Both the position numbers and the translations under genes were made by a program. A stretch of DNA of 64,000 nucleotides from positions 1-64,000 of the forward strand of contig DATDBO010000033.1 of the NCBI GenBank assembly GCA_036524775.1. Reading direction: 5' to 3'. How positions within the stretch are numbered: the first letter of the stretch is position 1; every line of letters starts with the position of its first letter. The notes under the pieces are model-generated. The model was not told the origin of the DNA. It made no database searches and saw nothing but the letters and a program-made list of their open reading frames with translations. This DNA is from VRUE01 sp036524775 (lineage in GTDB: Bacteria > Actinomycetota > Thermoleophilia > Solirubrobacterales > 70-9). Positions 25,941 to 33,972 of the stretch are shown piece after piece.

Positions 25941-26815
25941 TGTCGATCGTCGTCGACAAGGACACCAAGCTCGTAGTCTCCGGCCTGACCGGCCGCGAGG
26001 GATCCTTCCATGGCCTGCGCAACCAGGCCTACGGCACGGACCTGGTGGCGGGCGTCACCCCCGGCAAGGGCGGCCAGGACGTCGAGGGGGTGCCCGTCTT
26101 CGACTCGATCCGCGAGGCGGTCGAGGGGGAGGGCGCCAACACCTCGATGATCTTCGTCCCGGCGCGCTTCGCCGCGCCGGCGATCGACGAGGCGATCGAG
26201 TCCGGCGTGCAGACGGTGATCGCGATCACCGAGGGGATCCCGGTGCTCGACATGCTGAGCATCTATTGGAAGGCGGTGGAGGCGGGCGTGCGGCTGATCG
26301 GGCCCAACTGCCCCGGCGTGCTCTCGCCCGGCAAGGCCAACGTCGGCATCATCCCCGCCCAGTTCTTCGACCCCGGGCCGATCGGCGTCGTCTCCAAGTC
26401 GGGCACGCTGACCTACCAGATCGGCAACGAGCTGAAGCAGGCCGGCGAGGGCAACTCCTCGATCGTCGGCATCGGCGGCGACCCGATTATCGGCTCGGAC
26501 TTCATCGACATCCTCAAGCTGTACGAGGCTGACCCCGAGACCGAGCTGATCGTGATGGTCGGCGAGATCGGCGGCGACGCCGAGGAGCGCGCCGCCGAGT
26601 TCATCGCCTCCGACATCTCCAAGCCGGTCGTCGCCTACATCGCCGGCTTCACCGCCCCGCCCGGCAAGCAGATGGGCCACGCCGGCGCGATCATCTCCGG
26701 CTCCTCCGGCACCGCCCAGGCGAAGAAGGAAGCGCTCGAGGCGAAGGGCGTGCGGGTCGGCGAAAGCCCTACCGAGACGGCAAAGATCGCCGTCGAAGTC
26801 CTGCGCGGCTCCTAG
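25940..26815 (+). CDS. sucD: Succinyl-CoA synthetase alpha subunit
   Basis: The 291-residue subunit has the CoA-binding Rossmann start (VVSGLTGREGSFH), GPNCPGVLSPG, and GHAGAIISG with His247, the residue phosphorylated during catalysis. It forms the alpha-beta enzyme with the sucC product. ATG 25940 shares a base with the sucC stop. The open frame extends further 5' as an out-of-frame shadow of sucC. It converges with the DUF559 gene, and the two stop codons overlap by a few bases. Confidence 0.95.
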   Translation: MSIVVDKDTKLVVSGLTGREGSFHGLRNQAYGTDLVAGVTPGKGGQDVEGVPVFDSIREAVEGEGANTSMIFVPARFAAPAIDEAIESGVQTVIAITEGIPVLDMLSIYWKAVEAGVRLIGPNCPGVLSPGKANVGIIPAQFFDPGPIGVVSKSGTLTYQIGNELKQAGEGNSSIVGIGGDPIIGSDFIDILKLYEADPETELIVMVGEIGGDAEERAAEFIASDISKPVVAYIAGFTAPPGKQMGHAGAIISGSSGTAQAKKEALEAKGVRVGESPTETAKIAVEVLRGS

Positions 26816-27735
26816 CCCTCAGCGGGGGCGGCTGGAGGAGGGTGGGCCAGCATGCGCCGAAGCTCCGAGGCCACGGCGGCAGGCTCGTCGCGTAGTCGCC
26901 GGTGCGTGAGGCGGATGACGCGGTAGCCCGCCGCTTGCATCCTGGCGTCGCGGGCTCGATCGCGCTCGAAGGCCGCCCGATGGCCGTGGAATTCCCAGCT
27001 GTCCATCTCGATGACGAGGCGATGTGAGGGCCAATAGGCGTCGACCTCGTGGTCGAGGATCAAGACGTTGGTCAGCGGAGCAGGCAGGTCGGCGAGGTGC
27101 GCACGGCAAAACTCCGCGAAGCTGTCCTCCAGTGGCGACTGCCTGAAGGTGGCCGCTCGCGCTTCTGTGAGCAGCAGGCGAATCGGGCGCAGAGCACGGC
27201 GGCCGTAGCCCCGCTCGCAGACCCGCTCGACTGCCGATAGCTGGAGGAAGCCGAGCCGGTCCGCCTCCTCCCACGCCCGTTGAAGCGGGATCAGGTCAGC
27301 GACTTCGGCAAAGTCGAAGAGCGTTCGCGCGACGGTCGTGACCGGGATCCCCGCCCGATCCGTCCGGTCCTCCGGGTCGAGTCGTCCACGATGGATCCAG
27401 ATTCCCTCCCGACGGTGTATGCCCTGCCGACCGACAGGCGCGGTCACGTCAATTGCTCCCCGCCTGGGCTTGGTCAATCCCCAGAGCGCGGCGCCGCTGC
27501 CGTGGCTGAGCAACGCTGAATCGCCATAGGCGAGGACGGCGGCCAGCCAGCGCCCTAATCGACTCACCCGCGAATGGCCGACCGCGAATACCTCGCGGTG
27601 AAGCGCCTGGAGTCGCGCGGCCTCGGCCCGAGCCGTGATCGCATCCTCGCTGAAGCCAAGCGCCAGCAGTTGCCGGCGAGCGATGACCCCATGCTGCTTC
27701 GCGGCAAGCCGAGCCAAGCTCCGCTCACGCTCCAC
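26812..27735 (-). CDS. AbiEi-like winged-helix plus DUF559 endonuclease-fold protein
   Basis: From the start I favour, the protein has 307 residues. The N-terminus (LARLAAKQHGVIARRQLLAL) is the winged-helix found in AbiEi-type antitoxins. The middle has the VTTVARTLFDFAE motif seen in the same group. The C-terminus is a DUF559/Vsr-like nuclease fold with VDAYWPSHRLVIEMDSWEFHG and late GYRVIRLTHRRL. Such fusions are common and uncharacterised in actinobacteria; no toxin gene adjoins. The longest frame starts at ATG 27765, but its first ten codons are encoded by the arm of a palindromic repeat ending at 27737, so I prefer GTG 27735, which directly abuts that repeat. Confidence 0.7.
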   Translation of the reverse strand: MERERSLARLAAKQHGVIARRQLLALGFSEDAITARAEAARLQALHREVFAVGHSRVSRLGRWLAAVLAYGDSALLSHGSGAALWGLTKPRRGAIDVTAPVGRQGIHRREGIWIHRGRLDPEDRTDRAGIPVTTVARTLFDFAEVADLIPLQRAWEEADRLGFLQLSAVERVCERGYGRRALRPIRLLLTEARAATFRQSPLEDSFAEFCRAHLADLPAPLTNVLILDHEVDAYWPSHRLVIEMDSWEFHGHRAAFERDRARDARMQAAGYRVIRLTHRRLRDEPAAVASELRRMLAHPPPAAPAEG

Positions 27736-27736
27736 G

Positions 27737-27794
27737 CCAGGGCGTGTCTGACTTCTCGGGGTCATATGCCCCCCTTAAGTCAGACACGCCCTGG
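27737..27794. repeat. Palindromic repeat, 18-bp arms (REP-like)
   Basis: Arms 27737-27754 and 27777-27794 are perfect inverted copies (both contain GTCTGACTT or its complement) around a 22-nt centre with GGGGTCATATG. Style and size resemble REP elements mobilised by RAYT transposases. It contains the ATG 27765 of the minus-strand DUF559 gene. Confidence 0.7.
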
Positions 27795-27853
27795 GTTCTT
27801 CCCCTGTAGGGCTCGGGCCATTCGTCGCGTGGTCGCAAATTCGGGGGCGTTGC

Positions 27854-27859
27854 TAGGGT
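27854..27859 (+). promoter_or_regulatory. -10 hexamer of aminotransferase gene
   Basis: TAGGGT ends 8 nt before ATG 27868, supporting that start over earlier in-frame ones. Confidence 0.45.
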
Positions 27860-27867
27860 CGAGGGCG

Positions 27868-28971
27868 ATGGCCGGCGAGACGATTTCCTTTGCGCGCGGG
27901 GCGCCCAGCGCGGACATCCTGCCCAAGGACGCGGTGCGGGATGCGGCGGCGCGGGCGCTGGCCGAGGACTGGGAAAAGGCGCTCTCCTACGGGACCGGGA
28001 TCGGGCATCCGGGGCTCTGCGAGTGGGTCGCCGAGCGGCACGGGGGGCTCGACGCCGGACAGGTGATGATCGCCAACGGGTCGCTGGAGGCGGGCTGGAT
28101 GCTGTTCGAGCACCTGCTCGAGCCCGGCGATCGGGTGATCGTCGAGCAGCCGACCTACGACCGCACGCTCTTGATGCTGCAGCGGCTGGGGGTCGAGCTG
28201 GTGCCGGTGCCGCTCGAGGCCGACGGGCTCGACGTCGCCGCGCTCGAAGCGACGCTGGGCGAGGGCCCGGTCAAGCTCGCCCACGTCATCCCCAACTTCC
28301 ACAACCCGGCGGGATGCACGCTGTCGGCCGCCAAGCGCACGCGCCTGGTCGAGCTGGCCGCCGAGCACGGCTTCTGGATCTTCGAGGACGACCCCTACCG
28401 CGAGCTGCCCTTCGAGGGCGAGGCGCTGGAGTCGATGCTCTCGATCGACACGGCCGGCCGGGTGATTCACGCCTCATCCTTCTCCAAGACCGTCAGCCCG
28501 GGCGTGCGGGTCGGCTACCTGGCCGGGCCGGGGGCGGAGATCGCGGCGCTCGCCAAGCGCGCCAACGAGACCTACATCTCGCCCAACATGCTGGCCGAGG
28601 CGGTCGTGCTCGATCTGTGCCGGTCGGGTGGGCTCGACGCCAACATCGAGTTCGTCAAAGGTGCGCTGCGCGACCGCCGCGACGCCCTGGTCGAGGCGCT
28701 GGGCGAGCAGATCCCCGAGGCCGAGTTCGTCGTCCCCGGCGGCGGCTACTTCCTCTGGCTCGACCTCGCCGAGGAAACCGACACGCCCACCCTGCTCGCC
28801 GAGGCCAAGGGCGAGGGCGTGGCCTTCGTCGCCGGCCCCGACTTCATGATCGACGGCGGTCGCAACAGCCTCCGGCTCTCCTTCGCCAGCGTGCCGCCCG
28901 AGCGGATCCCAGAGGGCGTGGCGCGCATCGCACGGGCCCTCGAGCGGGTCCGCGCCGGCTCGCCGGCGTAA
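27868..28971 (+). CDS. PLP-dependent aminotransferase, class I/II (MocR/LysN-like)
   Basis: The 367-residue fold-type I aminotransferase starts with ISFARGAPSADILP and has NPAGCTLS, FEDDPYRELPF and the PLP lysine Lys207 in SSFSKTVSPGVRVGY. These signatures are typical of the 2-aminoadipate/valine-pyruvate group, which includes aminotransferase domains of MocR regulators; there is no DNA-binding domain here. The amino donor and acceptor cannot be assigned. Longer frames begin at 27574, inside the DUF559 gene and the palindrome, and are rejected. It converges with the DtxR gene, 9 bp apart. Confidence 0.85.
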   Translation: MAGETISFARGAPSADILPKDAVRDAAARALAEDWEKALSYGTGIGHPGLCEWVAERHGGLDAGQVMIANGSLEAGWMLFEHLLEPGDRVIVEQPTYDRTLLMLQRLGVELVPVPLEADGLDVAALEATLGEGPVKLAHVIPNFHNPAGCTLSAAKRTRLVELAAEHGFWIFEDDPYRELPFEGEALESMLSIDTAGRVIHASSFSKTVSPGVRVGYLAGPGAEIAALAKRANETYISPNMLAEAVVLDLCRSGGLDANIEFVKGALRDRRDALVEALGEQIPEAEFVVPGGGYFLWLDLAEETDTPTLLAEAKGEGVAFVAGPDFMIDGGRNSLRLSFASVPPERIPEGVARIARALERVRAGSPA

Positions 28972-28980
28972 CGCCTCGCC

Positions 28981-29688
28981 TCAGCGGCCGTAGCGGTCGC
29001 TGGAGAGGACGAGCTGCTCGGGAATGGCGGCGCGGGGGGGCGGCGCCGGGTCGGCGCGGACCGAAACCGTCTCGGCGACGCTGCGCGAGACTGTGTGCGA
29101 GCCGTCGGCGGAGGCGATCGTCACGCCCTCCTCCTCGCTGCTCTCTACCGTCCCCTCGAGGCCGGGCTCCAAGCCCGCCTCTTTGAGGTAGTGCAGCAGC
29201 TCCTCCGCCTCGTTCTCGAAGCGCAGCACGGAGACCTTCGCGCCCACCTGCACGTCGGCGAGCAGCGAGCCGGTCTCGCGCGCGCCCTCGACGATCGGGT
29301 GGCCGTGCGGGCAGGTCGTCGCGTCGCCGATCGCGGCGCGCATGCGCTCCTCGAGCACCGGCGACATCGCGTGCTCAATCCGCTCTGCCTCCTCGTGCAC
29401 CTCGTCCCAGGGGATGCCCAGCACGTCGGTGAGGAAGCGCTCGATCATGCGGTGGCGGCGGACGATGTGGCTGGCGTGCTCGCGCCCGGAGGCGGTGAAG
29501 GCGAGCGACTTGTCGGCATTGCGCTCGACGTAGCCGTCGTCGACGAGGCGGCCGACCATCTCGTGCACGGTCGGGGGGGAGAGCTGCATCGCGCGGGCGA
29601 TGTTGGCGCCGGTCATCGGCAGCCCGGCCTCCTCGAGCCAGAACATGATCTCCAGGTACTCCTGCTCGGCGACCGTCGCTCCCTCCAT
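28981..29688 (-). CDS. DtxR/MntR-family metal-dependent repressor
   Basis: The 235-residue protein has a winged helix (MTGANIARAMQLSPPTVHEM and LVDDGYVERNADKSLAFT), the dimerisation/metal-binding domain (HRMIERFLTDVLGIPWDEVHEEAERIEH with His/Glu ligands; CPHGHPI) and a C-terminal SH3/FeoA-like domain. This three-domain layout is that of DtxR/IdeR, which repress iron or manganese genes when metal-loaded. No iron-uptake genes are adjacent. ATG 29688 follows TAGTAT by 8 nt on the minus strand. The longer frame up to 30534 is a shadow of the HAD gene. Confidence 0.85.
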   Translation of the reverse strand: MEGATVAEQEYLEIMFWLEEAGLPMTGANIARAMQLSPPTVHEMVGRLVDDGYVERNADKSLAFTASGREHASHIVRRHRMIERFLTDVLGIPWDEVHEEAERIEHAMSPVLEERMRAAIGDATTCPHGHPIVEGARETGSLLADVQVGAKVSVLRFENEAEELLHYLKEAGLEPGLEGTVESSEEEGVTIASADGSHTVSRSVAETVSVRADPAPPPRAAIPEQLVLSSDRYGR

Positions 29689-29696
29689 GACACCCG

Positions 29697-29702
29697 ATAC
29701 TA
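29697..29702 (-). promoter_or_regulatory. -10 hexamer of dtxR-like gene
   Basis: On the minus strand TAGTAT ends 8 nt before ATG 29688, which fits a leaderless mRNA. Confidence 0.45.
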
Positions 29703-29729
29703 GCCGGCCACCGCCGCTGGAGACGTTGC

Positions 29730-30545
29730 TCAGCGGCGCTCCATCAGGGTGGCGACGACCGCCTCGTAGAAGCCGTCGCCCATCGCGCCCTCGGTGACGG
29801 TGACGTTGTCCCAGGCGGCGAGCGCGGCGCGCAGGCCGGGGTCGCGCTCGGGCCCGTTGGCGACGACGAAGAAGCGGCCGACCGCGGCGGCGACCTCGAG
29901 GTCCTCGACCGAGTCGCCGACGGCGATGCAATCGGCGGGGTCGAAGCCGCGGGCGCGGGCGTGGGCGGCGACCGCGTTGGCCTTGCTGACCATCTTGGGG
30001 ACCAGGTGATAGGCGTGCGTGGGCCCCTCGATCGCGGCCATCTCGCGCCCGATCGCGCCGTTGTCGAGCAGGCGCAGGTCGCCGTGTCCCTCGGCGCCGA
30101 GCAGCTCGTTGGCCTCGCCGACGTCGACCTTGCCGCGGAAGAGGTGGGAGAGGACGCGGCCGTGGTGCCAGGGCGAGTGGTACTCGAGCCGGCCCTCGAA
30201 GCGCTCGAAGAGCAGCTTGGGGATGCCGCGTGCCTCGATCTTCTCGTAGACGGTGCCCTCCTCGTCGGGGACGAGCTCGCCGGTCAAGAGCGTCGTCTCG
30301 CCGTCGATCGCGAAGGCGCAGCCGGCCTCGTAGATGTAGGAGGTCTGGCCCATCAGGCGGGCGGCCTCGTGGACCTGTGGCTCGCGCCGGCCGGACATGA
30401 TCACCACCTCGACCCCGGCCCGGTGGCAGGCCTCCAGGCCCCTGGCCTGGGCGAGCGAGAAGCCACCCTCGGCGTCGCGGAAGAGCGAGCTGCCGCGGCC
30501 GAGCAGGGTGCCGTCGAGGTCGGTGTAGACGCATCGCAGGGGCAT
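29730..30545 (-). CDS. HAD-superfamily phosphatase (Cof/MPGP-like)
   Basis: The 271-residue protein has HAD motif I YTDLDGTLLG, motif II VVIMSGR, and the late KANAV...AVGDSVEDLEVAAAVG motif of type IIB HAD phosphatases. This cap class includes sucrose-phosphate, trehalose-phosphate and mannosyl-3-phosphoglycerate phosphatases; the IYEAGCAFAIDGE segment resembles the last group. Substrate unknown. It diverges from folP, sharing a palindromic -10 region. Confidence 0.8.
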   Translation of the reverse strand: MPLRCVYTDLDGTLLGRGSSLFRDAEGGFSLAQARGLEACHRAGVEVVIMSGRREPQVHEAARLMGQTSYIYEAGCAFAIDGETTLLTGELVPDEEGTVYEKIEARGIPKLLFERFEGRLEYHSPWHHGRVLSHLFRGKVDVGEANELLGAEGHGDLRLLDNGAIGREMAAIEGPTHAYHLVPKMVSKANAVAAHARARGFDPADCIAVGDSVEDLEVAAAVGRFFVVANGPERDPGLRAALAAWDNVTVTEGAMGDGFYEAVVATLMERR

Positions 30546-30555
30546 GGGCGCGGTC

Positions 30556-30568
30556 GCTACGGTAGCGG
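30556..30568. promoter_or_regulatory. Shared palindromic promoter core between HAD gene and folP
   Basis: CGCTAC-G-GTAGCG supplies TACGGT (30558-30563) 6 nt before folP GTG 30570 on the plus strand, and TACCGT on the minus strand 13 nt before ATG 30545. One symmetric element may act as a -10 in both directions. Confidence 0.45.
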
Positions 30569-30569
30569 C

Positions 30570-31427
30570 GTGCCCTGGAAGCTGGCCGACCGGACGCTCG
30601 ACCTGGACCAGCCGCTTGCGGCGGGGATCGTCAACGTCACCGCCGACTCGATGTTCGAGGGGGCGCGCAGCGTGACGCCGGAGCGGGCGGTTGCCGACGG
30701 GCTGGCGCTCGTCGAGGCAGGGTTCGACATGTTGGACGTGGGCGCGGTGGCGGCGCGCAGCGGGCCGCCGGTGGCGGCCGAGGACGAGGCGGCGGCGCTG
30801 GTGCCGACGATCGAGGGTCTGGTCGAGGCTACGCGCGGTGCGGGCGGCGCGCCGGCCGGTGTTCCGATCTCAGCCGACACCTTCTCGCCCGAGGTCGCGC
30901 GGCGGGCGCTGGACGCCCGCGCGGTCGCGGTCAACGACATCTCCGGCGGCTCGGAGGAGATGTTCGAGCTCGTCGCCGACAGCGGCTGCGGCTACGTGCT
31001 GATGCACATCGAGGGGCCGCCGCGGGTCGACCGCCCGGCGCGTTCCTACGGCGACGTGGTCGAGCACCTCAAGGCGTGGTTCGGGGGGAGAGTCGAGGCG
31101 GCCTCGCGACTTGGTGTGGCGGAGGAGCAGATCGCGATCGACCCCGGGCTCGACTTCGACCTCACCACCGAGCAGGACCTGGAGATCCTGCGGCGGCTGG
31201 CCGAGCTGCGCACGCTCGGCCTGCCGCTGTACGTGTCGCTCTCGCGCAAGGACTTCGTCGGGGCGGTGCTGGCGGGCAGCTGGGAGGAGCGGCTGCCGGC
31301 CGGCGAGCGCGAGTGGGGCACGGTGGCGGCGGCGACGCTGGCCGTGCGCGAGGGGGCGGACATCCTGCGGATCCACGATCGCAGCACGCTGCAGGCGGTG
31401 CGAGTGGCCGGGCGGATCCGTGGCTAA
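30570..31427 (+). CDS. folP: Dihydropteroate synthase (divergent)
   Basis: The 285-residue TIM-barrel protein follows the DHPS pattern: AGIVNVTADSMFEG for the first loop, ISADTFSPEVARRAL, AVNDISGG, IDPGLDFDL, YVSLSRKDFVG with the substrate-binding Lys, and ILRIHDRS at the end. It would condense p-aminobenzoate with dihydropterin diphosphate in folate synthesis. The loop usually reading GGESTRPG is GAVAARSGPP, and NVTPDSF is NVTADSM, so the active site is unusual. GTG 30570 follows TACGGT by 6 nt. No other folate gene is in the window. It overlaps the helicase gene by 8 bp. Confidence 0.75.
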   Translation: MPWKLADRTLDLDQPLAAGIVNVTADSMFEGARSVTPERAVADGLALVEAGFDMLDVGAVAARSGPPVAAEDEAAALVPTIEGLVEATRGAGGAPAGVPISADTFSPEVARRALDARAVAVNDISGGSEEMFELVADSGCGYVLMHIEGPPRVDRPARSYGDVVEHLKAWFGGRVEAASRLGVAEEQIAIDPGLDFDLTTEQDLEILRRLAELRTLGLPLYVSLSRKDFVGAVLAGSWEERLPAGEREWGTVAAATLAVREGADILRIHDRSTLQAVRVAGRIRG

Positions 31428-33693
31428 GAGCCTGCTGGAGACTCCCTGGTCGATCGCGATCGACCCCGCGCGGCGCGACGGCCGCATCGTCGCCGAGAGC
31501 GGCGAGCCGGAGCGCGCCGCCAGGCCGGTGGCGATGCCGCGCTCGCTCGATCCCGGCCTGGTAGAGGCGCTCGGACACGCCGGGATCGAGCGCCTCTACT
31601 CGCACCAGCGTGACGCGCTCAAGGCCGCGGCCGGCTCCAACCTCGTGATCACCAGCGGCACCGCCTCGGGCAAGAGCCTCGCCTTCAACCTGCCGGTGCT
31701 CGACGGCATCGCCCGCGACCCCAAGCGTCGGGCTCTCTACCTCTACCCGACCAAGGCGCTCGCGCAGGACCAGGCGCGCAAGCTGGCGGCGCTGCGCCCG
31801 CCCGGCCTGCGCGAGGCGATCTACGACGGCGACACGCCGCGCGAGGAGCGGCCGGCGATCCGCCGTCGCAACAACCTCGTCCTCACCAACCCCGACATGC
31901 TCCACGTCGGGCTCCTGCCCCACCACAAGAGCTGGGGCGACTTCCTCGCCAACCTCGGCTGGGTCGTCGTCGACGAGGCGCACACCTACCGCGGCGTCTT
32001 CGGCTCGCACGTCGCCAACGTGCTGCGGCGGCTGCGGCGGATCGCCCGTGCCTACGGCGCGGAGCCGCGCTTCCTGCTCACCTCGGCGACGATCGCCAAC
32101 CCGGTCGAGCTGGCCGAGCGGCTGGTCGGCGAGCCCTTCGAGCTGATCGACGACGACGGCGCGCCGCGCGCCGGCCGCGAGATCGCGATGTGGAACCCGC
32201 CGCTGATCGACAAGGCGAGCGGCACGCGGCGCTCCGCCCTCTCCGAGGCGGCCGAGCTGCTGGTCGAGCTGGTCTCCCACGGCGTGCGCACGATCTGCTT
32301 CCTGAAAAGCCGGCGCGGGATCGAGCTGATCCAGCGCTTCGCGCGCGAGGGGCTGGAGCGGCGCGGCAAGCCCGAGCTGGCGGCGCGGATCGCCCCCTAC
32401 CGCGGCGGCTACACGCCGCAGCAGCGGCGCGAGATCGAGGCGCGCTTGGCGTCCGGCGACCTGCTCGCAGTGGTCGCCACCGACGCGCTCGAGCTGGGCA
32501 TCGACGTCGGCGAGCTCGACGCGGCGATCTGCGTCACCTTCCCCGGCACCGTCGCCAGCCTGCGCCAGATGTGGGGCCGGGCCGGGCGGCAGCGGCGCGG
32601 ACTGGCGGTCTACGTCGCCGGTGCCGACGCGCTCGACCAGTTCTTCTGCCGCCACCCCGACGAGTTCATCGGCCGGCCGGTCGAGGCGGCGATCCTCGAC
32701 CACGAGAGCGAGCAGATCGCCTCGCGGCACATGGTCGCGGCGGCCTACGAGCTGCCGCTGAGCGCGGAGGACGACGACGTCTTCGGCGAGGGCTGGCGCG
32801 AGCGGGCCGAGCGGCTCGTATCGGCCGGCCGGCTGCGCCGCGCCGGGGGGCGGGTGCTGCCGCGCTCGAGCGAGTTCGTCGCCTCGAAGATCGCGCTGCG
32901 CTCGGCCTCGGCCGACTCGGTCGCGGTGATCGAGCGCGACTCGGGCGAGATGCTGGGCCTGGTCGAGGCTGAGCGCGCCTTCACCACCGTCCACCCCGGC
33001 GCCGTCTACCTGCACCTCGGCCGCTCGTATGAGGTCGAGCAGCTCGACGTCGAGGGGCGGCGGGCGATCGTCAGCCGCTTCGACGGCGACTGGTACACGC
33101 GGCCGAAGAAAGAGACCGAGGTCTACATAGAACGGGTGCGCGAGCAGCGCACCACCTCGGGGGTGGAGCTGCATTTCGGCGAGGTTTCGGTGAGCGAGCA
33201 GGTGATCGCCTTCCAACGCGTCTCGATCTCCGAGCAGGAGCCGATCGACATCGTCGCGCTCGAGCTGCCCGAGCAGCATTTCGTCACCCAGGCGCTCTGG
33301 TACGTGCTGCCGGAGCCGCTCAGCGGCGCGCTGCCGCCCGACGTGCTGCTCGGCGCCCTGCACGCGACCGAGCACGGCCAGATCGCGGTGCTGCCGCTGA
33401 TCGCGATGTGCGATCGCTGGGACATCGGCGGCCTCTCGACCAACGTCCACTTCCAGACCGGCCGCCCGACGATCTTCGTCTACGACGGCCACCCCGGCGG
33501 GGTGGGGATCACGCTGCGCGGCTACGAGCAGTTCGAGCGCCTGCTCGGCGACGCCGAGCGCCTGATCGGCGAGTGCCCCTGCGAGTCGGGCTGCCCCTCC
33601 TGCGTGCAGAGCCCCAAGTGCGGCAACCTGAACGAGCCGCTGCACAAGGCGGGGGCGTTGGAGCTGATGCGAACGATGAAGGGAGCGCAGTGA
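31420..33693 (+). CDS. MrfA/YprA-like DEAD/DEAH helicase with DUF1998
   Basis: The 757-residue superfamily 2 helicase has Q-motif region YSHQRDALKAA, Walker A TSGTASGKS (about 78-86), VVVDEAHTYRG, LTSATIANP and MWGRAGRQRRG as motif VI. A C-terminal DUF1998-type region carries the CPCESGCPSC plus KCG four-Cys cluster. Bacillus MrfA has this layout and repairs mitomycin C damage; eukaryotic Hrq1 is related. A DNA repair role is therefore likely. GTG 31420 overlaps folP by 8 bp, and the stop overlaps the next gene by GTGA. Confidence 0.85.
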   Translation: MAKSLLETPWSIAIDPARRDGRIVAESGEPERAARPVAMPRSLDPGLVEALGHAGIERLYSHQRDALKAAAGSNLVITSGTASGKSLAFNLPVLDGIARDPKRRALYLYPTKALAQDQARKLAALRPPGLREAIYDGDTPREERPAIRRRNNLVLTNPDMLHVGLLPHHKSWGDFLANLGWVVVDEAHTYRGVFGSHVANVLRRLRRIARAYGAEPRFLLTSATIANPVELAERLVGEPFELIDDDGAPRAGREIAMWNPPLIDKASGTRRSALSEAAELLVELVSHGVRTICFLKSRRGIELIQRFAREGLERRGKPELAARIAPYRGGYTPQQRREIEARLASGDLLAVVATDALELGIDVGELDAAICVTFPGTVASLRQMWGRAGRQRRGLAVYVAGADALDQFFCRHPDEFIGRPVEAAILDHESEQIASRHMVAAAYELPLSAEDDDVFGEGWRERAERLVSAGRLRRAGGRVLPRSSEFVASKIALRSASADSVAVIERDSGEMLGLVEAERAFTTVHPGAVYLHLGRSYEVEQLDVEGRRAIVSRFDGDWYTRPKKETEVYIERVREQRTTSGVELHFGEVSVSEQVIAFQRVSISEQEPIDIVALELPEQHFVTQALWYVLPEPLSGALPPDVLLGALHATEHGQIAVLPLIAMCDRWDIGGLSTNVHFQTGRPTIFVYDGHPGGVGITLRGYEQFERLLGDAERLIGECPCESGCPSCVQSPKCGNLNEPLHKAGALELMRTMKGAQ

Positions 33694-33972
33694 AGGAGCG
33701 CGCGCGTCAGATCGCCGTCATCGGCTCGGGCGGCTGCGGGGAGGAAACCGAGGCGTGGCGGTTGGCCGAAGAGGTCGGGCGGCGACTTGCGGAGGCGGGG
33801 GTGACCGTGGTCTGCGGCGGGCGCGGCGGGGTGATGGAGGCCGCCTCGCGCGGCGCGGCGCAGGCGGGCGGCGAGGCGATCGGGGTCGTGCCCGGAGGGC
33901 GCGCCGGGCATGATCCCGGTCGAGACTGCCGAGGAGGCGGTCGCCGCCGCTCTCGACGCAGTCGCTGATTAG
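33690..33972 (+). pseudogene. LOG/TIGR00725-like gene with internal deletion and frameshift
   Basis: GTG 33690 opens a frame with the Rossmann-like start IAVIGSGGCGEETEAWRLAE and VTVVCGGRGGVMEAASRGAA, up to AIGVVPGG near 33898. The family (lysine-decarboxylase-like/LOG fold) should continue about 70 residues with the PGGxGTxxE-type active site, but this is absent. Instead the frame degrades, while the +1 frame reads GMIPVETAEEAVAAALDAVAD to a TAG at 33970-33972, which is the usual family end. The gene therefore lost its middle and changed frame. The first frame alone gives a 92-residue product ending at 33968. It overlaps the convergent GH15-like gene by a few bases. Confidence 0.65.

Noticed and set aside
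27574..27867. N-terminal extension of the aminotransferase
   Set aside because: It would be antisense to the DUF559 gene and pass through the palindromic repeat; the family start and a -10 hexamer place the start at 27868.
31162..33645. Minus-strand frame of 827 codons
   Set aside because: It is antisense to the helicase gene, whose motifs are clear; composition is Arg/Ala/Gly-rich without conserved patterns.
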